Notes under the pieces: generated by a model
What the model was told of the DNA's origin: nothing
Databases searched by the model: none
Seen by the model: only the letters and a program-made list of their open reading frames with translations
Part shown: piece by piece, positions 9,035 to 16,879 of the stretch
Numbering within the stretch: position 1 is the stretch's first letter
Layout: each line of letters begins with the position of its first letter
NCBI GenBank assembly: GCA_002284615.2
Contig: MU069537.1
Span: 464,889-487,697, forward strand
Direction of reading: 5' to 3'
Source: Dunaliella salina
Taxonomy: Eukaryota > Chlorophyta > Chlorophyceae > Chlamydomonadales > Dunaliellaceae
DNA length: 22,809 bases
Made by a program: the position numbers and the translations under genes

Positions 9035-10450
9035 CTCAAAGAAAAAAAGAAGAGAAAGAAAAACCACGTAGGCAGAGAAACTCTCATTACATCAATTAAG
9101 GAAGAGGAGACACATTGGCTCAAAAAAGGGCAGTGTGCCCCCTCCACCACAAGGTATGAAAGAGAGAAACCTAATGTGGATCTGGAGGGTTATTAGAAGC
9201 ACCTGGCTCCAGAACCTGGCTGTGGGGAGTATTCTTGTTTCCAATGGCGCGGTGTGTGGTGACTAGTTTGTGGGCATATTGAACAGAATGGGCATGAAGT
9301 TGTTGAGCAAGCTTCGTGGCATGCTGGTGATCCAATCCTGGTTGTTTGAATTACTTCAGGGTTTGCTCAGTGTAAATAGTTCCACCTACACCCAGGAAAA
9401 TAGGGTGAATTGTAACAGCTTTAGCATTAACAAGTTTACAAAGGTCTGCATGCTGCTGCTTTGCTGCGTTCAACTGATGCTCTGGCCTTGGGTCTTCACA
9501 GAACTTGATTTCTATTAGGTGCACATGGCGTTCATTTGCATGAAGTTCTTAGGGTAGCCTCATGCGGCTAGTTCTGATGGTCCTCCGTGAGGAGCTGCAC
9601 AAAGCGTGATGGGAATGGGTAGGAGAAACATTGTTAGAAGTATGTTTGGCGTTAAAAGGGGTGATCAAAACAGCATCTGGTCGACTGGAGTTGAGTCTTT
9701 TCCTCTCTGGAAGGTTACGAGGGAAGAAGTAAGCAGGTAAAGTTCTGTTTGAGGCATGTGTAGGGAGGTGGAGGATGTGTTGAGCAAGCTTAAAATCGCT
9801 TCCTATGTCTGTGTAGACCAGGCCTGCCCATACAGGGCATTTGCTGAGGGCTTTTGTAATTATTCTGCCTGCAATGTTATGGCGTTCTCACATTGGCAGC
9901 GGAGTAGCAGCAGCTTCATGCTGAGACCTCTGGAGCTGGCTTGTGGCGCAGGCTGGGCGCACGCGCGAGTGCCAGGTGGAGGACATTGGCGCAGGAGAAG
10001 GGTCCCGGAGGTTGGCGCGGTGGAGAAGGCCCCTAGAGGTGGAGTGTCTCAGCTTGGGTCTGCATAACTGCGTGCTCACGACTGTTGGCTGGCCCCTTTG
10101 CAAGTGGGGGGCCCATGCTGAGATGTTGGATAGCTTGCTCTAAGGCTTAGGGGTGGGTCTGGAGCTTGCTGGACAGAGCCTGCCAACAGTCGTGTTTGTA
10201 GGTCCCATGGTGGTGGCCAACTTGCTGGAGTAGCCTTCTGTGCCACCTCTTCCTCTTGGCCTGTATGGTGGGGCCCTGCCTTTCAGGACGGGTGACCTTT
10301 CCTTAATGTATGCGGCCAAACTGGACTGCGTAGTCTTTTCTTTTCTTTCTTATGGCGTTCAGTTTTCATGTTGGAGATGATATGGTTTTGGCAACCTGAG
10401 AGCATGTGTAGTGCGCTGTCCAAATGATAGTCCTCAAATATCTTGAAGGA
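9035..10450 (-). mobile_element. LINE copy 3 (C-terminal third), with PD-(D/E)xK-type nuclease motif
   Basis: Read on the - strand from about 10430: zinc-knuckle end (DSALHMLSGC), an insertion (9888-10349), then AGLVYTDIGSDFKLAQH, SRPDAVLITPF (Asp codon 9675-9677), a stop, HLIEIKFCEDPRPEHQL (Glu codon 9510-9512, Lys 9504-9506), PIFLGVGGTIYTEQTL, HAHSVQYAHKL, NPPDPH, a stop, and the 3' UTR ending at 9035. The PD...ExK...Q spacing (55 codons D to E) fits a restriction-like endonuclease at the C-terminus, as in RLE-type LINEs such as R2 and the Dualen/RandI group. It has at least two in-frame stops, so it is dead. The nuclease assignment rests on motif and position only. Confidence 0.7.
9888..10349 (+). 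mobile_element. 462-bp retroposed insertion with 11-bp target duplication
   Basis: TTATGGCGTTC occurs at 9877-9887 and again at 10350-10360, exactly flanking this segment; removing it rejoins LINE copy 3 between the zinc knuckle and the following conserved block. The insert ends in the pyrimidine tail TCTTTTCTTTTCTTTC and shares its last 60 bp with the family B tails at 3321 and 3489. This is the signature of target-primed retroposition. TGGCGCGGTGG at about 10013 resembles a Pol III A box in 10 of 11 positions, but no B box is evident, so SINE status is open. Confidence 0.8.
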
Positions 10451-10548
10451 CAGGGATTTGAAAACCTAATGCAACCAATGTTTGGCAGCAGAAACTGGAC
10501 ACAGAATTGCGCAACAAAATCACATTTGATACAATCCCCATTAACCCT

Positions 10549-11150
10549 CAAGCAGACATAAAACGTTCGAGGCGGAAGGATTAGCTGCTCCGAATTATAT
10601 GCAGCCTTCATCGAATTCAGTTGCAGGCGGCCGCGATAATTTTGATGATGCGTGACCGGGAATCGTGAATTTGAAAATGTATAGGCTACGCATGAGGTAC
10701 GAGTATACGATGTGGTGGATCGACAGTCCACAGATTTGGGTGTTTACGAATGTTTTGTCCGACCAAAGCATGTTGTCGCGAGATCGGTGGAAGATTTGGG
10801 TGATAGACAAGGAAAAGTGTTTGAAACCATGGATCGATCCATTGTTTGAAGATGATCAAGATTTTGAGGTCCGACCAAAAAAATGATGAGATAGAATATA
10901 CAGAAAACAGCAAAAAGCAGTTTATGACGGAAGACGTTGAAGACAGCAATCAGCAGTTTCTGGACAGTTTAGGTTTCGGAGAAACACATGCCGCACAGAT
11001 GGAGACTTGTACGGACTCGTCGTCCTGTCGCCAGGAGACAGGGTCAACGTTTAGCGATGGATATGCAAGACAATGTGATGGCGTTGAGTCGAGGAGTGTA
11101 CCGAGGAGCGAAGAAAGCGAGGACGAAATACCAGTATGCAGCAGGCGTAG
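10549..11150 (+). pseudogene. Endogenous CRESS-virus-like Rep, C-terminal helicase part, inverted
   Basis: After an 87-bp segment that repeats, inverted, part of the - strand Rep (see 11308-11394), the + strand frame at 10665-10886 encodes WWIDSPQIWVFTNVLSD then LSRDRWKIWVIDKE. This is the motif C region of a CRESS-DNA-virus Rep superfamily 3 helicase, with the sensor Asn in VFTN and the conserved DRW. The Walker A and B segments that should precede it are missing. A run of seven A at about 10875 shifts the frame; beyond it an acidic, Ser-rich tail stays open to about 11150. It is a relic, not a functional replication gene. Rep proteins start rolling-circle replication of small circular ssDNA viruses and some plasmids. 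Confidence 0.8.
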
Positions 11151-11154
11151 GTCG

Positions 11155-11452
11155 AAGCGTCCTGTCATCCTCGTCATTCCTGGAATCCAATATGTGTCGC
11201 TGAAAAGGCCACAAATTATTCATCACTCTCCGATACTGCCTCGGAATATACACATCACCTCCGTCTTTATCAGTCCAAGGCCCGTCGATTCTTGTCTGAG
11301 TTTCCATCGCATAATCAAAATTATCGCGGCCACCTGCAACTGAATTCGACGAAGGCTGCATATAATTCGGAGCAGCTAATCCGTCCGCCTCGAACAACTT
11401 CAACGCCTGCTTCTGAGTAGTCTTTAAAGTACTTTAAAATTTTTATGAAGAC
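11155..11452 (-). pseudogene. Endogenous CRESS-virus-like Rep, middle part
   Basis: The - strand frame gives FEADGLAAPNYMQPSS, NFDYAMETQTR, IDGPWTDKD, YIPRQYR and LWPFQRHILDS, in that order. These correspond to the end of the HUH endonuclease domain (the Tyr of motif III is present, as Y-A-M-E where YxxK is usual), the 'GPW' linker, and the start of the helicase domain. Similarity stops at DDRTL, just before Walker A, where the orientation of the viral sequence flips. The fragment continues, beyond an inserted LTR element, into the N-terminal part at 11746-11913. Confidence 0.82.
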
Positions 11453-11745
11453 TGTAACAGTGGCTGTGAAAACGAATTGCGCCCGAATGACGCTGATTGC
11501 ACCCCCATTTCCATTTTACTTACACCGTTACAGTACCTCCCCCCGTTGGAGCCGAACGTNCACGGAGGCNAANCAAGGTGCTGCAAGGTGTACTTGGCCG
11601 AGGTCGAAGCCTTGCGAACAACTGCTCACCCCAGGATTCGAATCCAGGTTCAATCGCTACCAAGTTATAACGGTGGCTGTGAAAACAAGCTGCGCCCGAA
11701 TGACGCTGATTGCACCCCCATTTCCATTTTACTTACAACGTTACA
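11453..11745 (-). mobile_element. Complete 293-bp miniature LTR retroelement (SMART/TRIM-like)
   Basis: Two 80-bp direct repeats (11453-11532 and 11666-11745, about 90 percent identical) begin TGTAAC-like and end GTTACA, forming TG...CA termini with short inverted ends. The flanking 5 bp are AAGAC on both sides (11448-11452 and 11746-11750), a perfect integrase-type target duplication. On the - strand, three bases after the 5' repeat, TGGTAGCGATTGAACC is a candidate primer-binding site, and a GGGGGGAGG polypurine tract lies immediately before the 3' repeat. The 133-bp interior has no ORF, so it is non-autonomous. Its ends rejoin the two Rep fragments. Three ambiguous bases (11560, 11570, 11573) fall inside. 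Confidence 0.9.
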
Positions 11746-11913
11746 AAGACTCAATCGGCCTTAAATATGCTCGTATCCCGTCTGTTCGCCTTTCTCAACT
11801 TGAAACACCCAATGTTTGGCCAGTTTCCTCATGGCTTTCCGCCAATCGGCTGCATCAAATCCTTCAGGCCGGTTGCATCAAAAGTCGAAGGTCGCACATA
11901 CTGATGTCATCAT
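11746..11913 (-). pseudogene. Endogenous CRESS-virus-like Rep, N-terminal HUH endonuclease part
   Basis: Starting from the first of two ATGs (11913), the - strand frame gives CATFDF-stop-CNRPEGF, DWRKAMRKLAKHWVFQVEKG and TGYEHI-stop-GRLSL. FDF.CN is Rep motif I; the H-x-Q-G-R type motif II is present with its Gln codon turned into TAA (11761-11763); the first stop is TGA at 11878-11880. WVFQ.E.GE.TGY.H is characteristic of CRESS Rep proteins. Two in-frame stops in conserved motifs make it inactive. Bacilladna-like and other algal or protist CRESS groups are the natural comparison, but I cannot assign a family by eye. Confidence 0.85.
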
Positions 11914-11984
11914 GCGGATTTTTTTTGCGCTGCGCTGGAAAAACTCAAAAAAATCCGCTATTGAAATCCTATATATCCTATATA
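11914..11984. promoter_or_regulatory. Candidate viral origin: 12-bp stem-loop plus tandem 9-mers
   Basis: Immediately upstream of the Rep start, GCGGATTTTTTT (11914-11925) pairs with AAAAAAATCCGC (11947-11958) in a perfect 12-bp stem around a loop of about 20 nt. Just beyond, TCCTATATA occurs twice in tandem (11967-11984), resembling Rep-binding iterons. CRESS genomes often place an origin hairpin and iterons beside the Rep start. The loop lacks an obvious TATTAC nonanucleotide, so this remains a candidate. It has no expected activity without Rep. Confidence 0.45.
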
Positions 11985-12301
11985 TTTTCTGTAGAGAATG
12001 TATGGGGCCAAGCTTGCTGGCATGAATGAGAAAATAACACCAGCGCCAGGTGGCTTTACCGCTGAGCTGCAAGGGCTTTATCCCTGCAAAATCATGCTTG
12101 AAAGAAATACTCCAGCAAGGAGATCAAACACTCTTTTTCACAAAGCCTCCCAACTCACATCCATACCGCCCTTCAAGAATTGGGCTTTACATCACATTAC
12201 GAGAGGTTTTAGGCTCCAACCAGAAGGTTTGGCTGCCCAGCTTTCTCTAGAAAACCAAGTAAATGCAGGTAAACGAATCTAACGACTGGTGAAGTCAAAA
12301 A

Positions 12302-12610
12302 TTGAGCTTGGGTAATCCAAGACAACATGGCCTCCCCACTAGAGTACGATGCACAATACCAGAATTTTTGAAGTGCAGACTCCTAAGACACTCGGTTTGG
12401 TGCCATGCAATGCATAATACTTTCTCATCCAAATTCTCAGGCTTCTCAGAATGCCATCCCATTTATGATGAGAAAACTATGATTCAAGCTTTGCGGCGTG
12501 CCATTTACTCTGCGATTCTCACTACAGAGGCCACTGCTACATTCATGCTCCTTCCTGCTTGGGGTAAGAACATGATAACCAACATCTACTCCAAACTTAT
12601 CACTGCCTAA
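12302..12610 (+). pseudogene. LINE domain of unknown fold, possibly methyltransferase-derived
   Basis: A 102-codon open stretch contains FSGFSECHPIYDEKTM (His-Pro-Ile-Tyr at 12455-12466), a helix-like ALRRAIYSAILTTEA, then TATFMLLPAWG (ending 12565). The layout '[N/D/H]P-x-[F/Y]...helix...hydrophobic strand...P-x-W' recalls PCIF1-like adenine methyltransferases, whose catalytic motif is NPPF. The catalytic first residue and second Pro differ, so even if the fold is right, activity is doubtful. This is inference from a pattern, not established homology. It could equally be a LINE-specific domain. Confidence 0.35.
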
Positions 12611-12948
12611 CCCCACCTCTGTTACGACCATGACACCATACCTTGCGCCAAACTTGGTTACAGTGCCCCTCAATCCCGTCCTAATCAAAAGGTTCCCCTA
12701 CCTAAGCACACCTGGGACCTTTGAATCTTTGTTGTTTGGAACACTGCAGCTCGAGTCCAACTTTACAAGCAGAACAAAGACTGGCTACAAGGCCTAGCAG
12801 ACAATATACCAGAAGCCACAAAGTGGAAGCTGAAGATTGTCAGCAGCCACCCTGTCCTCAATCCTGTGCATGCTGACATGCCAGGTTTCAGTAAACTGGA
12901 ACGCCTCCCATTTGACAAAGTACACGTCTCTACCCAAGAACTTCAAGC

Positions 12949-13420
12949 ATGAGCATACAAGACACAGACTCGCTACCCAGCCAATCCAGTACCATCCTCA
13001 CACTCAAAGTTTCTGACTGGAGGACATGGGCATACACAGATGGCAGCTGCCTTGTCCAGAACGGCAAGCAAAAAATTGAGGCAGGCGTCTACAACCCACT
13101 TACTGACGACAAGAATTTTGTAGAACCCAATGATGCTTTTATTTCCAAAAACCATAACTCAAGCTGAATTGGTAACAATTGCTGCAGCTATCATCACCAA
13201 ATATACAAACATTGTATGGGACATCCTGTGTTGAGCCTCACCTCTTTCAATCAAGCATGTAAACTTATTTCCTGAGGAACACCTGAGGTATATCCAAGGA
13301 GGCGTCCTTAAAATGGTTTCAACTCTCATACCAATTCAATTTGGCCAAGTGGAATTTCATGATGGAAATGAATGCGTTGATGCTATTGCAAAATATCAGG
13401 CAAATCAAGCTAACAACTGC
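12949..13420 (+). pseudogene. LINE-encoded RNase H domain (broken)
   Basis: WRTWAYTDGSCLVQNGK (TDGS at 13036-13047) carries the first catalytic Asp; GAGVY-like EAGVYNPLTDD follows; in another frame ITQAELVTIAAAI (about 13154-13190) holds the catalytic Glu; and GNECVDAIAKYQANQ (about 13365-13405) matches the C-terminal 'GNE.AD..Ak' segment. Frameshifts near 13150 and a stop near 13233 break it. RNase H after the RT occurs in several LINE clades (I, R1, Tad, Dualen/RandI) and removes template RNA during second-strand synthesis. Confidence 0.72.
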
Positions 13421-13826
13421 AAGGCAGACACTGAGATCCCTGGTGCAGGTCCTGGCAGAAATCCATATATGTGTATTTCTTGGTAAGCCAAGATAGAAAA
13501 AAGAGTGCATGCCACGGGTACATCTACAGATCCCCCGCCTGCCCCCAAGCTCACCAACTCCCCTACCTTCAAGATTCTCTGAAGTCCCACATGCATACTA
13601 GACACAAACTTGGATACACCAATGCGAAAACATGTCACTACTCTTGCTATGAAAATGTATTTGCTGTGAGTACGTAACAAACTTTGAAGTCAGCAATGCT
13701 TTCAGGAGTATGTAAATCTATCCACTCCCATGAAGCATTCCATCCTGCAGTACCGCACAGGCACCCCCTACAAGCAGAAACATCCAGTCCGTTTGAAAAG
13801 GTCATGACTGATCAGCTGAGCCGACG

Positions 13827-13883
13827 TGCCCTCTCCCAGGCTGCCATCAATCAGACAGCGCACTCCACATTCTCTCGGGCTGC
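13827..13883 (+). pseudogene. LINE zinc knuckle (C-x4-C-x7-H-x4-C)
   Basis: One frame encodes Cys-x4-Cys, a DSALH segment and LSGC, giving C-x4-C-x7-H-x4-C. This compares with the zinc-binding region downstream of many LINE RTs ('C..C...E...H.l..C'). The same DSALHMLSGC string occurs on the - strand at about 10390-10425 in LINE copy 3. The frame is open locally but surrounded by stops. Confidence 0.65.
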
Positions 13884-14072
13884 CAAAACATTAAATCTCT
13901 GACATGAAAACTGGATGCCATGACATTGCAGGTAGAATGATGACAAATGCACTCAGCGAAAACTCTGTTGGCCTGGTCTACACAGAAATGGAAAGCAGTT
14001 TCAAGCTTGCACAACACAACCTTCAACTCCCTACACAGGCCTTTAAGAGAACTCTACCAACTTATTTTTTTT

Positions 14073-14553
14073 GGCGAAGCCCCCTTATCAGTGGCGACGC
14101 CCGAAGGGCGTTGCCTCAGGGGGCAAGCCCTATGGTTTGCCAGTTTGACACCTGTGCTCACACCAGGCCATTGTGGCCCACTCACTGCACCTCAGGCTCT
14201 GAGATTTGGCATTCCCCAACAACTTTTTTTGTTACAAAGCTTTGCAGAGTTTGGAAGGGTCCTGTGCACGCACTACAGAGCAAACGTCTCAAAGTTCCAA
14301 AAAAGTTCGGGTCACCCTCAGCGGATCCGTGGAGCTAGGATTGTCAATAATCAGATCATACTATCCTACTGCTCCAAAATGTTACGTGATCCAAATCACG
14401 GAGGCCTATCCCAAAGTTTGCCTATAATTAGAAGCAGCTGTATATTTGGTTAGAAGCCATTACGGAGAATAAGGATCAGAAAATTTTCTTCCTGCAGGGC
14501 ATCACGAAATGGTTCTCCCCAGGCACCTCTTCCAGCACATTTCCCGGGGGGGG
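14073..14553. other. Unassigned stretch with GC-rich nested hairpin
   Basis: GGCGACGCCCGAAGGGCGTTGCC (14093-14115 in two short pieces around a GAA loop) forms a stable hairpin, bracketed by GGCGAAGCCCCC (14073) and GGGGGCAAGCC (14119). Such C/G-rich hairpin repeats are common in chlorophycean organelle genomes, so an organelle-derived insertion that truncated LINE copy 4 is possible. Bases 14130-14553 show no gene or repeat that I recognise. Confidence 0.4.
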
Positions 14554-14790
14554 TGGTAACGTTGTCGGAGAAGGAGAACTGGAGGAACCGGATTTGAACC
14601 CGGCACTCGGCACTGAAGAGTGTCAGCTACTCGTAAAGAATACTGATACCCCCGATTATCTGAGTATTTGTACCCTCTGATAGGTATCACAACTGATTGA
14701 TAGGCGTTCTGATGTGTTGTCATGCAGAGGCCAATTATACCTGATAAATGCTGAAAGTATTCTGATTTTATCACAACCTGTGTTGTTACA
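14554..14790 (-). repeat. Ty3/Gypsy 3' LTR candidate, 237 bp
   Basis: On the - strand the sequence after the polypurine tract AGAGGGGGAG begins TGTAACAACACAGG (from 14790) and ends ACAACGTTACCA (at 14554), giving TG...CA ends with inverted similarity (TGTAAC/GTTACCA). Its position just after the chromodomain is where a 3' LTR belongs. No matching 5' LTR is found beyond gag, so the boundaries rest on termini and polypurine tract alone. It contains CCGGGTTCAAATCCGG, a tRNA T-arm-like hairpin. Confidence 0.6.
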
Positions 14791-14814
14791 ATTGCTCCCC
14801 CTCTAAGAATGCAT

Positions 14815-16130
14815 GTCCCCATGCATTTACCTGAAGGTGGCTCAAGACCGCGCGAGCGCCAGTACTCTCTGATGGCCTGTCCTCCATCAACAAAGTCATC
14901 TTCAGGGATGTACTCATTTTCCACCTCTGGGAGGCCAACCCATTTGACCTTGTACTCGTATTTGACCTGGTTCCTGCGCACTGATACAGGACGGTGTTGA
15001 ACAATTCTTTCCAGTTGCCAGATTGGAGTGCCATCAGTGTCATATGAGAGTAGCGGAGTAGAGTATACTGGCTCCTCGCCTTCATGGATGCGGTAGGGCT
15101 TGACCTGAGAAACATGGAACACGTTGTGACAACGCAAATGCTCAGGCAGACTGAGCTTCACAACAACAGGGCCAACCATTTTGATGGCAGAGAAAGGACC
15201 CATCCATTTAGGCATGAGTTTCTGTCCTCGCCCCGAAGAGAAGTTCTGAGCACTGAGAAGCACAAGCTGATTTAGATGATATGTGATCTCTGGGCGGTTC
15301 TGATTGTAGTAGGCCTGTCGTCTGTCCTGCGCAGGTTGGAGAGACCTTTTGGCACGATTCAGAGTCTCTTGTAAGTCTGCAGCAAAGTCTGATGCAGCAG
15401 GTACATTTGGCTGTGTGTTGTGGTCAAGTTCTGAGGCAAATGGCATGCGCGGATGTCTGCCATAATTCAAGAAGAAGGGAGTGTTTGAGACTGATGAGTG
15501 GAATGAATTGTTGTAAGCGAAGGTAGCTGCTGGCAAGTACAGATCCCAATCACCCAGAGTGGGAGACACAAATGTGCGGAGATAACATTCAAGGACTCTG
15601 TTTGTCCTCTCAGTTTGGCCATCAGTCTGAGGATGGTATGCTAGGATAGGCAGAGGTTGCAACCGACCAGGAGGCCTCTGAGTACGGGACTTGGCCTTCT
15701 GGCATGCATCACATTTTGACACAAACTCTGTCACACCTGCGTGCACTGAGTGCCACCAGAAGTAGCGTGTCACTAATTCAAAAGTCTTTGCAACGCCAGG
15801 ATGGCCTGCAAGTGGTGTGCTGTGATTGACAAACAGAATGTGTTCACGGATTGAACTGATGTTGGGAACCACGCACAGCCTTTTCCCCCCGAAGTTTTTG
15901 TGGAATAAGCCACCTGAGTTTTTCTGATAATTTCTGATTGCATTCTGATCCTGAAAGTGCTCATCAAACTCATAGCCTTGCAGAATGGCTTTGTAGATGG
16001 TGTTGGCAGGGTTGCTGAAGTTAAACAGAGTTGCTGAGTTCATTGCTGAGTAACGAGACAGGGGATCGACAACATTGCCCATGCCTGGGCGGTATACCCA
16101 TTTGAAGTTGAAGCGGGAGAAGAAATTCAA
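14815..16130 (-). pseudogene. Ty3/Gypsy integrase and chromodomain (core deleted)
   Basis: A long - strand frame encodes, in order, the end of RNase H (RFNFKWVYRPGMGNVVDPLSR), the integrase zinc finger (H-x6-H ... C-x2-C in HSTPLAGHPG... and CDACQKAK, about 15690-15830), then directly LAYHPQTDGQTERTNRVLE, the GPF/Y-type module (MPKWMGPFSAIKMVGPVVVK) and a chromodomain (YEYKVKWVGLPEVENEYIPE, about 14845-14970). The stretch that should carry the first two catalytic Asp of the DDE triad is missing at about 15645; the deletion keeps frame. This defines a chromovirus and explains why this integrase cannot act. Chromodomains steer integration to marked chromatin. Confidence 0.92.
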
Positions 16131-16578
16131 CCATCTTGCCTGCTTGCGTGACAGAAGTGGCTAAGAGACCAGGTAGACCAGCAGATTATGGTCTGTAACC
16201 AGAGTAATTTTTGGCCCTTCCAGATAGTAGCGCCATTGCAAGAGTGCATCATGTTGAGCAAGCAGTTATTGCTCACCTGTTGTGTAGTTCCTCTTAGCAG
16301 GAGAAAACTTGCGGCTGTAGTAGGCAACCGGGTGGCCTTCTCGAACCAGAACAGCGCAGATGCCGTTGATGGATGCATCTGCAATGACTCATATGGCAGG
16401 TCTGGATCAGGGAGCTTGAAAACAGGTGCTGAGATCAGTGCAAGCTTTATGCGGCGGAAAGCATCCTCTTGTTTCTGAGTCCACTGAAAAGGAACATCTG
16501 CACGAGTCAAGTGGACAAGAGGTGCAACAATGGCTGCAAACCCCTGCACAAACCTGCGAAAGTAATTTGCAAGTCCAA
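16122..16578 (-). pseudogene. Ty3/Gypsy RT C-terminal end and RNase H (broken)
   Basis: LGLANYFRRFVQGFAAIVAPLVHLT, then FQWTQKQEDAF, is the conserved RT-connection stretch. At about 16390 a one-base shift moves the frame; the RNase H continues as ADASINGICAVLV (first Asp), TTGEQ (Glu), and TDHNLL (second Asp). Two stops interrupt it: TAA at 16266-16268 and TAG at 16161-16163. The upstream half of this RT lies at 20169-20586, displaced by the DNA element. Confidence 0.88.
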
Positions 16579-16601
16579 GGACGTCAGAAATTTTCTGGCA
16601 T

Positions 16602-16641
16602 GGTTGAAGAGCGGTTGAAGAGCGGTTGATGAGCGGTTGAA
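16602..16641 (+). repeat. Left subterminal array, GGTTGAAGAGC x4
   Basis: Four units of GGTTGA[A/T]GAGC spaced 11 bp apart, the last followed by AATTAT. They mirror the right-end array and are the likely transposase-binding region of the DNA element. Confidence 0.75.
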
Positions 16642-16879
16642 ATTATACCCAAATTTCTAAGAAAGAACTTTGTGATCGTTGTGATCGTCCGCCGCAGGCG
16701 TTCTTTCTGCATAATATTTCGTAGACAATTAATCTGGCCTGGCAAAAGTCAGTACGTCGAGTTTGGGGGCAGACGGTGCTGTTCGGATTCTTGCGGCTGC
16801 ATGGAGGTCGAGTTCCAGGTGGGGTCCTGTCACGACGAAATTCTCTCTTCAGTGTTTCTTTTCAATTCACTCTCGTCTT

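Larger units (their letters stand above)
12000..14072 (+). mobile_element. Degenerate LINE, copy 4 (methyltransferase-like, RNase H, zinc-knuckle region)
   Basis: Successive + strand frames give PSRIGLYITLREVLGSN (12170-12250), a globular domain with HPIYDEKTM and MLLPAWG (12302-12610), a linker (12690-12950), RNase H (12949-13420), an unassigned block with LKSHMHTRHKLGY (about 13570), a zinc knuckle (13827-13883) and GLVYTEMESSFKLAQHN (from about 13970). The last block also follows the zinc knuckle in the - strand LINE copy 3, which proves these are the same family. Frameshifts and stops occur throughout. Copy 4 breaks off at 14072, where a GC-rich hairpin sequence begins. Confidence 0.72.

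Noticed and set aside
14502..14790. Extension of the Ty3 polyprotein past the chromodomain
   Set aside because: The frame stays open by chance through the polypurine tract and the LTR. No conserved domain follows the chromodomain.
16602..16641. CRISPR-like array of 11-bp repeats
   Set aside because: The units are contiguous without spacers, the sequence is eukaryotic, and the same motif occurs inverted at the other end of a transposon-like block.
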